The notes below the pieces were generated by a model that was not told the DNA's origin, ran no database searches, and was given only the letters and a program-made list of their open reading frames with translations. From assembly GCA_030549495.1 (NCBI GenBank), contig JAUIRK010000372.1, forward strand, positions 62,001-126,000: a stretch of DNA of 64,000 nucleotides, read 5' to 3'. The DNA is from Nectonema munidae (lineage: Eukaryota > Nematomorpha > Nectonematoida > Nectonematidae). The position numbers and the translations under genes are program-made. Numbering within the stretch: position 1 is the first letter of the stretch; each line of letters opens with the position of its first letter. Below, piece after piece: positions 46,010 through 56,689 of the stretch.

Positions 46010-46990
46010 GCCCCCTTCCCACTCAACTAAAACGTTTATTGTATAAAATTCGCTTAATTATACCTCTTCAAACTTTGTGACTTTTCCTAGAATCGCTATT
46101 TGCATCCTTCGATACTATTTTGATGGTATTTGAATGACCCTCTCATGTCAAAAACTGACAATCAAAATCAAACAATATTTTTTTTTTAAATAAATGTTTC
46201 ATAGTATAATGTCTTTAAAGTTAGATACACTCTTAAATTTTTTTAATCATTTGTATAATGTAACAGAGAGTTGTGGAGTTGGAGTCAGTGGACGAAACAA
46301 ATACCTTTGAAAAAATAATTTAGGATAAAATTAGTTTTTGAATGCTATTGTTTTCGCTTAGCTAAAAAAAGTTATTAGACAATAATTTGAAAATCTTTTT
46401 GAAGACAATAAACTACAAATACAAACCAATAAAAAAATTTAATAAATTATACTGAAATAGATCATCACACTTTTTGCGTTGCAACATAAAGAAGAAGCGT
46501 GTAAGATTGAAGACATCTTTCAATGACTATCTAAAATTGACATTCACAAACGACCTTAAAATATGGCGTATGTCTTCACACTAGTTATAGATTGAAAATT
46601 AACTAGTGTTAATCGATGTTTCTAAATCAATTTTACATAATTTGAAGTGGGAGATTTATGATATTTCAAACAGAAAAGTTGATGCTGCAATTATAAATTA
46701 ATAAGTCAAAGTCATAGGTGGAGTCATCAGTGTTAAGGAAATATACTCAAACGGAGTTGCAGTCGCAAAATTACAAATTAGTGGAATCGGAATATAAGTA
46801 AGCGAAGTCAGAGTCGAAAAGCTATTAATAAGTGGGGTCGAAGTCGCCAAATATTTTTATTTCCGACTCCACAACACTGGTAACACATAACACTTTTATA
46901 TGCATATTTTTCCAATTGTTTCTAAAATTATAATACAATTTTTGAATAAAGTATATATTTTTTATTCTAAATCGATCATACCGATATCCC
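46010..46990. mobile_element. truncated relative of the 4.3-kb satellite element
   Basis: From 46030 the sequence parallels 20455-20600 (TTTGTGACTTTTCCTA, then ATCGCTA, TTGAATGACCCT-TCATGTC and TGACAATCAAAATCAAA). From 46885 it parallels 20705-20850 (CATAACACTTTTATAT, then TTTTTCCAATTGTTTC, CTAAATCGATCAT). The middle is interrupted by the 46264-46879 insertion. Neither the TTAA ends nor the tandem arrays are present, so this copy is old or truncated. Confidence 0.7.
46264..46879. mobile_element. GTGGAGTC-type inverted-repeat element
   Basis: The left end is CAGAGAGTTGTGGAGTTGGA and the right end GACTCCACAACACTG, forming inverted repeats with CAG termini as in hAT elements. GTAACA-like repeats lie at both junctions. 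The interior repeats GGAGTC and GAAGTC motifs. It splits the 46010-46990 element and is the younger of the two. It has no coding frame. Confidence 0.65.
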
Positions 46991-47837
46991 CCATATTTGC
47001 TTCCCACAGATTATTTTTTCATATATATCGTTTATGATCGGTGTTTCCTTTTTATGATTAGATTATACAAACTTTCCTTTTTAATCTTCTACATAGCAGC
47101 AATTTTCTAAACATTTTCTTGGAATAAAAAATATTAAACTGTATAAATTCCTTCAATTTGCACATCTCCATCCGTGTGGTATCTCACAAACATTCGTTTC
47201 CGTAAAGAAATATTATTGAAAATTTGGATTCGGCTATGATGAGACCCAAAAAACAGGTTAAAACTCTAAAAGCGCATGCTACGAGGATTTAAACGAAAAA
47301 TGCTCAAACTATGGCTCACGAATCAAAATTGTCTCAACATATTTTATGATGCTCGTTCAATATGTAGATAAAAATAATCATATCTGTGCTAAAAAGCAAT
47401 CCTAAAATTTTGAATGTGAAATAAATATTTGTTATAAATAGCTGCAATTAAACTTGTAGTAACTTTTTTCGAGTTTAGCTCTTGAATATAGCGAACTAAT
47501 CGTCGTGTAACGAACATATTTTAAAAGTACCAAAGAAAATGCACTGTATAATTTTAAATCTTTCCTAAAAATCCTTATTATCGAGGCAACAATTTGTTTA
47601 AGAGAGGGTAGTCACGAAAGTCAATAGAATTTAATAAGCTGTTTAATATTTATTTTCTTACAATCATTCATAACATAATGGAGGGACGTGAGTAAGGTTG
47701 ACTCGAGATACCACGCTTTGATTTATAAGAGAACCCAACTTTTCCTACACCTAGTTGCACATAAGCGATGTAAATTGTTCCTTGTTGATTCTATTATTGC
47801 CAAATTTATTTTAGAAAAATATTTTTATTTGCATGTC
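46991..47837. other. 5' flank of DPH4, no other gene
   Basis: This probably includes the DPH4 promoter. An in-frame extension upstream of the DPH4 ATG begins with a non-ATG codon and has no family similarity, so it was not taken as coding. Confidence 0.45.
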
Positions 47838-48745
47838 ATGAAACAGGATAAAACGTTGTATGAAATCCTTGACGTTACACAAACTGCAACTTTTGAAGAA
47901 GTTAAAAGCGCTTACAAATCGTGTATATTAAAATTGCATCCTGATAAAGGTATGACTGTTTTTCTTAAATGTTAATTCCTCTTTTATCTTATACCAATCA
48001 AAAGAAACCTAATAATTACAAAAATTGAAGTCAATAACCTGTTGATAAAATGCTTACTCTATGTTCTTTTGAACATGATGATGATAATAATACGACGTGA
48101 AATCTACCTAACCCGAAAAGGGTTTCTAATATTCACAGAAAATTGATCAAATTTAATTCTTTGAGGATTAAATGTACCAACGTATATTTATTACAACGAA
48201 TAATAATAATAATTGATGATATTCTCATTTTGATTTTTTAACCTTAAGGAAAAATGGCCAATTAAAGCTTTATTTCAATATTTATAATGTTTTTATGAAT
48301 GCCTTTCAACTTGCGATAAAATGAAATCATATTTAGGAGGAAAAGAAGGATTTGATGAGGTTATGTCTGCCTGGAATACGTTAAAGGATGCTAACAGTCG
48401 GAAATGCTATGATAATACACTTTTATCTTGTGTAAAGGATCATTCAAATGTTTATGATACAGTAAGTGTGTGTGTCTTTACAAACTACCTTATTTTATTG
48501 TATTTTATTTATTTTAAAAGCTTGATCTATCTCATATGGAGGAAGAAACAAATTGCTTCTCCAAATCGTGTATCAAATGTGGCGGGAAATTTGAAATTTG
48601 CAAAGAAGAACTTGAAAACGTGTTGATAGAGAATGATGAAAATGACGTTTCACTTGCTTTCATTGTTGAGTGTGATAGTTGTTCTCTTTGCTTCAGCGTA
48701 AACATTTCTCACTTATGGCAGAATAAGCTCAATCATGTAGAGTAA
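47838..48745 (+). CDS. DNAJC24: DPH4/DNAJC24, diphthamide-synthesis J-protein
   Basis: This J-protein with a CSL zinc finger acts in the first step of diphthamide synthesis on elongation factor 2 and is cytosolic. Three exons fit in phase: 47838-47949, 48337-48461 and 48521-48745, with donors G|GTATGA and A|GTAAGT and acceptors TTTAG and AAAAG. They give 153 residues (human 149). The J-domain (about 3-70) has YEILDV, LHPDKGGKEGFDEV and AWNTLKD; its HPD triad spans residues just before the first splice. The C-terminus has CIKCGG and CDSCSL, the four zinc-ligand cysteines of the CSL finger. The second intron is only 59 bp. Its last 17 coding bases overlap the end of ITFG2 on the other strand. 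The start is the first ATG in frame with the J-domain. Confidence 0.93.
48504..48513 (-). terminator. candidate poly-A signals for ITFG2
   Basis: On the minus strand two overlapping AATAAA hexamers lie about 215 bp past the ITFG2 stop, inside the second intron of DPH4. If used, the ITFG2 transcript would cover the whole last exon of DPH4 in antisense. The motif is common by chance in AT-rich DNA. Confidence 0.3.
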
Positions 48746-51700
48746 ATGCCTCAGTCAACAAATTTCTTACAACTTGCGAGGAGGCATTAGACATATTACA
48801 GTTATCTTGGATAAAAGTATTGATTTCTAAATCTTTCAACAACTCTTCAACAACACTACCTTCATAATCATCAATATCTTTTTGTACGTGTTTTTCAAAT
48901 ATGCGATAAGTTTCATGTGAAACAACTTGCAACACTAATTCATCCTCGAACGTTATGTAAGCGAAACAGGTTTCATTACAATTTACCTTGGCGCCTTTTT
49001 TTTCTATACCATAGAGACCACATGTTCCTGCGAGAAATCTTTCCTCGGAATTGTATTTAAATATTTTGGGATCTTTGAAGGAAACATCGCTCTTCGCCGA
49101 ACTACTTGATAGGAAAAAGTAAATGCTCCTATTTGTGGTGAAGACAACGACACACGGTATGGCGCTTGCTGCCACATCCTCACAAGCATGTGCACTCCCT
49201 GCTTTATTCAAGTTATCTTCGCTTTCGGCAGCCCCGTAACTATTATTAACATCGCCAAGGGAAACTAAGGATTTTTGATTTTTAAATGCATTCTTCATAA
49301 GCATGAAACTAATCTGCTCTATTGGAACAGCAAGTGCAATGCTGTAAATCAAGGAATTATTTACAAAATTGATGAAGTATAAAGAAGCATCACTCGTAGC
49401 GAGCACAATCACATCCTTTGCTTTGGTAATGCTAGATAACAAGATTGTGTACTCATTACTTTTGAACACGTTAGGCGTGGAAGGAATCTTGAAGTAGTCA
49501 ATTGTGGTTTGTTGTTCGCAAAAATTCTTATCATCCCCCTCTATTTCATTATACGATTGTAAAAATGGATGCGATAGGCTGAGGTTGTGCTGTGACTTTT
49601 GCCTTATCAGGCGCTTTACTTCGTATGAGATAGATGCTCTTCGAACGACGTCGTTATCCTTTTCATGGACATCAAGAGCCTGGCATGATATCGAAGCCTT
49701 CAGTGCTGTTGGCGTTTTGGGTGATTTGGTGCGTGATATGAATTTTTTAAAAGAAGCCTCACATTTATCCTTTATTGATCGCATTTTTTTCTTTGATAAT
49801 GATGAATTCAACTTGATTCCTTTATCGTCAATCTTGATAACCACATACGATCCTTCTGGCTGGGATGCTAGCAAGCAGTCATTGCAAACGCTCAATGTTT
49901 CCAGCTTCTTTATCAGCTCCCATTTATGTAAAGCTTCTAAAACAAGTTCGTTTTCACATTCAAATATTTTGTAAGTTCTAAAATGTTTGTTTGATATCAT
50001 CGTTTTCTTGTGTAAATGAAAATAAAGCATACCTTATCACTCTATCTGTTAGGCCTACAACTAACTCTAGTTCACCATCATCGTCTATATCTGCTAAAAG
50101 TGCTACTTTAGTATTAGCTACAATCCATTTTGAGTGAAATGGTTCAATATTCAATACACTTTGTAGTCTAGGATAAGTTATAAAATACAAAGTTCATTAT
50201 ATGATTATGCATTATAGTAGGCGTGCCCAACTTTAAAATATACAAAATTTAGTTACAGACTTTATTTTCAAAAAATCCTATATTCAATATTGAAATAATT
50301 GCTGCGAATTATTGTTAAATAACTCTAATCAATAAGCAAGTAAATCACACCAAGAGATTCAAAATTAGAACTTTACGATACATATTTTTTACTAGAGATA
50401 CAATATGATTTGTAATACTGAATTCTAAATGGGAACAACAAAACTGAATTTTAACAATTGAGTAATGTATGAATTTGTTTACTCCCTCTAATGCACACTA
50501 CAAAAGTGGGCCTTTAAAATAAAAATTGTTGATAAAAGTAAATTTATCAAAAAATTTAATCAACACGAATTAGGTATAAATATTTTTTCCGTTATACAAA
50601 AACAAGCAACAAGTTTGTTCTTGAAATTCAAATAAATGCGGCTACGAACGTGATCTTAGCACATTCAACTGAAATATATCATTGTAATAGCGAGAAAATG
50701 GCTTTTTGTATATTAATAATATATATATATACTAGGATGTGCCACCTTATTATACAGAAAAAATAAAAAGTGTATTTTTTTTGACTGCGCATCTCAAATT
50801 AATCCCATTTTAGGAAAAAATCAAAATTTCATTAATGTTTAAACTTTAGAGGTCGCTCTGGCCTAGTGAAATAAAACTAGTCTTTCGCATCATTATATTC
50901 ACAATATTAAAAGAAAAAAATATAAAAGTTTTATTAATTTTTAAAAAAAAAATTTTAAGGTTTGTTCTAAAACATTTTGGGCCAAAAACTGAAATTTTTC
51001 TTCTTCAATAGTAAGTTTTTTGTTTAGTTCTTTTACCAATGCAATCGCTCTTTCTGCACGATCGTTTACCACTGGTAAAGATGTAACTATTTCTTTTGCT
51101 TTCAATTTGGATTTAATGACCATGTATCAGGGTCAGTTTCCAGAAATGCTGGCAAGTTCATTGACTCAAAAAAAAAAGATATATACTTAGTTACAATTTT
51201 GTGTAGTTCTTCTTCAAACTGAAAGAAATTTTCATGTATTTGTTGACGTTTAGATTTGTTTTTTAATTTTTTTACCATGCTGTTCTATGCTTTCATCAAA
51301 AAAGGAGAATCCAACCAATTATTCAGAAAGATATCATAAATGATTGGCAAACTTTTTTTTGTTGTTTGGGAAATTTTTTTATTCGGGTAATTAATTAACT
51401 TTATCATCAGCTTCCAATCATTCAAGGGAGTAAAGAGAAAAAGATTTTATCCAAGCCTTTTCATAAATCAAAACACAAAATAAAGATAAATCTTCTCCTT
51501 GCTTTTCATTTTAAATTGTTTTCTAAAAAGATAAATTTTTTATAGCATACAACCCTTTCGTCATCCATCGAGCTCAATGCATAGCTCTAGGTAAACGAAA
51601 CTTATTTCTTTTTATAGAACCTCCAAGAAAAATAATTGAAAGATCTACAAGTTCTTTATAATCATCTCTCAAGTGTTTTTTTGATTTTTTGTGAACTCAA

Positions 51701-54700
51701 TTAATTCCGTTTTTAGTTTTTCTTTTTCTTCTTCATTGTACATGCTTGAAACATTTTTTGATCAAAAGAACTCTAGTTGTCTTTAAAGCGTTTAAACAAC
51801 AAAAATTCCTGACCTGAACACGTTGCACCAAATGAAACTTCAAAGCAAGCTTTTAATATAAGTTCTAAAATGTGATGCCTGCAGGGTAAATATAATAAGT
51901 TTTTCACAAGTTTTTTTTTTAATAAAATGCAGGCACCATTTTCTTTACCTGTGTTTATAGCTGTTGTATCAAAACTCATGGCTTTGACTTTTTCTGAAAG
52001 ATTCCACTCGTTCAAACATGTCATAATAGCATCAGATTGTGTTTTTCCGGTCGAATTTATCAATTTAGTAGGTAGGTTCACTTCGAAAATCAGAAAGAAG
52101 TACTGGTAGAAGATCAACATGGTTTCTAGAAGTCAATTCTTCCATCATCTTACGATCCGAATGAACAGTGATTGGTCCAATTACTTCAAAATTGTTTTTT
52201 AGTTATTTATTTTGGGTAGTTCTCTTTTTTATTCTTTGTCCATGAATTGACGTATGATTAATATTCTATTCTAAAGGATCTACTCAAAAACTTTTTGCAG
52301 CTTCTGTAAGAATAAATGTAGCTTTTCTTGAAGAAATTTGCATACGATCTGAAAAAGAGCACATTTCTTTAGTTATTATGTTTTTCCTTCCTCGTTTTTT
52401 TATTGCTTTGGGAAAAAAACTTTTATCATTTTCATCACTTGAAGAAGAGGATGAAGCAAAGGAAGTTTGACTTGTTACTATTATCAAATCAGATCTCTTC
52501 TTTCTTTTGCTTTTAGCTTCAATTTTTTTAAGCTTTTTTCTTTGATTTATGCGTGACAATTTGTCTACACTTCTTATACTACCTGGGCGAGTAGGTCATT
52601 TTTTTAAGTTATAAAACTGCAAATCTTCATCGTTTTTAATTAGATTTTCAACGTTTCCATGAGCCATATCAAAGAGACTATCTAACTAATTGAATAATAA
52701 AATCTTTTTCTTTGTCTTTATGACTACTTGTAGTTCTTGACGAGTGCTTTTTTAGAGTTGTCCGTTTTTTAAAAAAATCTTGTAATTTTTTCATTGCACA
52801 ATGTTTTTGTTTGGTAGGAATATTAGCTTTATCCCATATTAAATTAGCAGAACGTACAGATTGACGTAAAGCATTTTTAACTGTATAATTTTGATTATTA
52901 TGTAAGTGCAAAAAATAAGCGAATACTTGTTTGTATGTAGGTAGCTTAGAACCTTTGATATCCTCAATCGTAGAACCAATCAAGTAAAGTTTTTTTCTCG
53001 TTTTCATTACAGAAAATATTTTCTCTCTTTGATTACTCAAAAAAATTAAAATAAAAATGTAAAAAAATTAAATAATATTAGACAAAATTCAAGTAAAGTC
53101 TTTATTTAAGTTAAAAGCTTATATTATCTAAAACTGTTCCAACAATATTTAAATAAACTAAAGTGAAAAAATAAGGAAGTTGAATGAACAACTGTAACTA
53201 CTTTCGGTGTATGATAAAACAAGCGTGTGTAATATATAAATAACAAATATAAGCTGCTATTTTACTTCAAGGGCGACCGACCTCCTAAACTAATTTATTC
53301 AGCCCTAATTTTTTTGCAATGATTTTAGCCGGTTATCGACTACAGTCGACTTTACAATGTGAATCGTCTGCGTTTATTAATGCTTTTTAATACAAATTTT
53401 CTGCTTTGCATTAGATATCGTCTGATTATTCTGGTCGTTAACGGGTTAAGAGTGATAGATTAAATCAAAGGGGTGCAATCTATTTTAAGTGATGTACAAA
53501 AAATAAGGTACACGCTAATATATACCATTTTTACTTCTAAATTATATTTTTTAGTTCCAAATTGTCTTTTTTCAATTCTAAACCCTCTTTCTAAAGTACA
53601 AAATAAAATTGAAAAAGACAAATTAGATTTGAACAAAGACAATATCTAACTAAAAAAAGACAATTTTGAAGTAAAAATGGTGTATGTATATATATATATC
53701 TTCCAAAGCCTCAAAAGTTTCAACACGCGAGATAACCCCTTATAATTCCTAGTCACTATCCTCCAAAATAATGTAGAAGTGCGCAAACCTATCATAAATT
53801 CATCCACTATTACCAATTACATTATACAATTTTAGCTATTTGCATAAATGAAATTTATTTTACTCTGTATTTAATTTAATATACAGTAAATAGGCGACGT
53901 CGACAACCATGTTGTTTGTCTTTTTTATAATAAAGTTTGTTCCGTGTTTGATTTGATATATATATAAAAAATAGGAAGAATAAATGGTAAAAATCCTTGT
54001 GTTTTTGAAGAAGGATGGAATAAATCGATTTAAAGTGATTTCTAATCAGTGATTCGGAAAAGTTTTTTTTACCAGGGAGTGCAAAAATAAGTAAATTTAT
54101 ACAATTTTATTTGTTAAAAGAATAACACTTAAATTATTATTGAAGTGCTCAAAAATTCTTCTACGTTGATTTGATTTTTCTTGATAAAAACTGTCATCAG
54201 TTTTTCCATTCTATTTTTTTTCAAAGTACGTGTTATGGGATATACGAAAATGATTTAAACGGTATTGTGTCATTCTATTACGATCCCATGTTTTCAAATG
54301 TCTAAGTGCGCTGAAGCTTCTCTCGTTGGAAGCAATTGGTACAAAGAATTAGAAGATAAATTCAAAAAGAATAAACATTTATGGCATGCTTAATTTGATT
54401 CGTCTCACTGATCTCCATTCTTCAATGATGCTGTCCAATGGTAAGGGCGGTTCATCTTTGCTATTGTTGAAAGTGCAAATATCATTTCCGTCGCCCCAAA
54501 ATTGGTCGAGGTAGAGCAACATTACCTCTTGTTCCATGGTCTATGCCTCTAGTTATAGTGAATTTTAACGAAGTATTAGATTGTGTTCAACGTTACCTCA
54601 TCAAGTTTGACTGATAATATATTTTCAAAAATTGAAACATTTTAATTTTGTTGGCTCCGACAATTTTGCAAAAACAGAGAACTTTATTCCAATTACAGTT

Positions 54701-55264
54701 AAATTATGCAAGGGCCAAGAAAATTAAACAGTTTTGATTACGTTTTGGCGAATACCATTATAATACACACGCACTCGTTAAGATAAAAACAACAATCTCA
54801 TCGATCTACCAAATTGTTTGCAATCAAGCAGTGAATGAAGATTGCCTTGTTGGACACGCCTCTCTTCTAAATAAAGTCTCTTACTTCAGAGATTGAGTGA
54901 GCTTAAATAAAAAACATCCTCCTTCAGCATTTAAAACCAATAAAATGTTAATATTTGTATAGCAGCCCAGGTTACCGCATAAGACAGCGCATATCATTCC
55001 TAGGCCCATCTGGCAACGGGCCACCATACTCAATTCCGATCCTTTATGAATTGAGAGATGTCCGTTTAAAGTGCCAATGCACAATTCATTGATCTGAAAT
55101 TTTATTAATATGCACATAAAGTTTGCTGCTATATTTAAATAAAAATGTATTCATACTCCATCATTATCCACATCCGCAAAAATGAATGAGCTTTTCAAAG
55201 ATCTCCCTAATAATGGAATCCTTTTTGTTGTCGTGAACTCTATATCTTGTATCTTAGAAGACAT
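48729..55264 (-). CDS. ITFG2: ITFG2, KICSTOR complex subunit
   Basis: ITFG2 belongs to KICSTOR, which holds GATOR1 at the lysosome so that mTORC1 responds to nutrient loss. Four exons join in phase: 55264-55157, 55093-54885, 50167-50033 and 49977-48729, all with GT donors and AG acceptors. They give 566 residues (human 447). Family landmarks are FADVDNDGINELCIGTLNG (exons 1-2), NTKVALLADIDDDGELELVV and TDRVIR (exon 3). Exon 4 carries GTCGLYGIEKKGAKVNCNET and the C-terminal LLKDLEI and LLTEAFTLHD. FG-GAP-like Asp loops DVDNDG and DIDDDG are visible. Extra length comes mainly from a basic, Ser-rich insert at about 213-310, and a smaller acidic insert near NSYGAAESEDN. The intron between exons 2 and 3 is 4.7 kb and filled with transposon remains. 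A start further upstream cannot be ruled out, but the N-terminus aligns with the family. Confidence 0.93.
50168..50930. other. ITFG2 intron, proximal part
   Basis: Intronic DNA; nothing recognisable apart from an AT dinucleotide run near 50728. Confidence 0.5.
50941..53040 (-). pseudogene. transposase-like protein of unplaced family (FDTT-CRHHI type)
   Basis: Blocks on the minus strand follow one order. An N-terminal 120-codon frame (52678-53040) has KLPTYKQVFAYFLHLH and ANIPTKQKHCAMKKLQDF. A basic/Ser-rich frame (52284-52559) comes next, then GPITVHSDRKMMEELT near 52150. The core at 51773-52080 has AMSFDTTAINTGKENGACIL and LLYLPCRHHILELILKACF. The C-terminus at 50941-51123 has SLPVVNDRAERAIALVKELN. 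I recall this protein type as multicopy in invertebrate genomes, with an Asp before TT and a CRHH pair, which would suit a DNA transposase, perhaps hAT-like; I cannot place it with certainty. Stops and frame changes separate the blocks. It lies inside an ITFG2 intron on the same strand. Confidence 0.6.
53329..53445. mobile_element. piggyBac-type MITE
   Basis: The right end GTCGTTAACGGG is followed by TTAA (53446-53449). The left end CCGGTTATCGAC follows TTAG, an altered TTAA. It is an inverted copy of the family at 25649-25902 and 7411-7539 (AGATATCGTCTGATTATT inside). Confidence 0.75.
53450..54129. other. ITFG2 intron, nothing recognised
   Basis: AT-rich intronic DNA with short TA runs (about 53685-53700). 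A GACAA-A-TT phrase and its complement (53560-53660) form a local inverted repeat. Confidence 0.4.
54130..54545 (-). pseudogene. hAT transposase C-terminal remnant
   Basis: The minus strand reads LLYLDQFWGDG near 54510 and then VPIASNERSFSALRHLKTWD near 54290-54345, followed by RNRMTQYRLNHFRI. This is the hAT dimerisation signature (SxERxFSxLRxxKT then R--M---RL--L). Only the C-terminal part remains and it is frame-shifted. It sits within the ITFG2 intron. Confidence 0.8.
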
Positions 55265-56039
55265 AACAAAGGTTTCGGAATGATTCACATAGAATGCAAT
55301 TTCGCCACGCTAAAATGAAAAGTGTCAAACTATGGAGTTAAAGCAATTTGCCCTTTAAAAGAAAACTAAAGAATAATATATATATATATAATATAATATA
55401 TATCTTCATTCGACCGATTAAATACATTAAAATATTGTTTTGTCGGAATCAGATAAGTCGAACATTCAGCTATAAACGTTTTCCCTTGTTCCGACATGTT
55501 AAAACAAGTCTAATAATATTCGCTTATCTCGAAGTAAACTAGCTGTGCTAGCGATGTATAAAAACTCAACTCATTCCTTTTAAATTTTCTAAGACGTTTG
55601 TAAATTAGCTAGAATATGATATTCGTTAAAATAAACTGATGTGCAAAAATGAGTTCTATTCAAAAACTTTTTGATTATTTATTTTTTCGCTTTTTAGCAA
55701 ATAATAGAAATTAAGATTAAAAAATGTTAAAAAGTGAGAAAATGAAGAAGACATCTCTAATGCCAGCTTTTTTATTTTAGTCATGGTTGTTTGTTCCTTC
55801 ATTTTCTACAACTCGAAATTTTTTTGAAAGTAGTTTGTGATTACATTTCAAAGTTACGGTACAATACGATAGCTTTTTTGATAAAATTACGGTTCGAATT
55901 TGCGTACGGAAAAAAATTGAAATACGATAAGTTACGATTTTTTATTGAGCTTCCGTAAATTTTTATTCACCACTCATCAGACACTTACACAGACATGTGA
56001 TGTACACATGAGCATGCATGTCATACACACATGACTAAA
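55265..56039. other. 5' flank of ITFG2, nothing recognised
   Basis: Any promoter or 5' UTR of ITFG2 lies here; a run of TA/ATA at 55376-55402 is the only visible simple repeat. Confidence 0.45.
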
Positions 56040-56375
56040 ATTACACCCTTTCTTCTTTCGACGCATACATAACATTTCTTCTCAAGATGGCCAATCTATA
56101 CATCCTCTGATCCATTATATATTGCTGCATTAGTGGATGGTTTAGATGTTATTTTTTTGTCAGCTAAAACAAACGCAATCACCCTTTACAATGCAACATA
56201 GGGTCATCGATTTTAAAAGAAAATGAAGGAAGTTAGAAAATTTGATGTGCTTAATAGAATTAATAAATGTGCAGATCTTTTTTATGTTAGCTGATATTGT
56301 TTTATCATTACCGTTTACACAGGTAGGTGTTCAACGTATATTTTCGGCTTCAAAATACATTTAAACGATAAAAAA
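56040..56375 (+). pseudogene. hAT transposase C-terminal remnant
   Basis: Near 56300-56360 the translation LPFTQVGVQRIFSASKYI matches the hAT C-terminal signature LPxTQVxVERxFSALKxI. Upstream blocks are short and broken. It is a different lineage from the element at 56690-58440, which has its own C-terminus. Confidence 0.65.
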
Positions 56376-56394
56376 TTGAAACTAAAAAAAGTTA

Positions 56395-56540
56395 CAGTAA
56401 AATCCCGCTATTAGGACCACCTTTGAGACTTTATTTTTATGATCTTAATTGCGAAATTGTCTTATTAGTGAGTTTAGAGATAAATGAATCATACAGTGAA
56501 ATCTCGATATAGCGAGCTACAAAGAGTAAGATGTAGTGAA
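56395..56540 (+). repeat. two pogo-like termini in direct order
   Basis: CAGTAAAATCCCGCTATTAG (56395) and CAGTGAAATCTCGATATAGC (56494) both resemble the CAGTAAAACCTCTATAA end of the Tigger copy at 61192. They are likely remains of pogo-like MITEs; full boundaries cannot be drawn. Confidence 0.45.
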
Positions 56541-56689
56541 ACTAAGTTAGAAAAGATGCCCTTTTTCCAATGAGATAGACATGCTAATTAGGGTTTCTTT
56601 CCCGGGATCCCGTTCAATTTTTTAGCTAGAAAAAATTTCGAGCTTTCCTGGGAAATTTCAAGAACGATATTGAAACTTCACTTCCTAAA

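Noticed and set aside
47688-47837. N-terminal extension of DPH4
   Set aside because: The upstream part opens on a non-ATG codon and has no similarity to the family; the J-domain starts right after the ATG at 47838.
49504-49974. 156-codon plus-strand frame opposite ITFG2 exon 4
   Set aside because: ITFG2 on the other strand is supported by family blocks and in-phase splicing; this frame matches nothing known.
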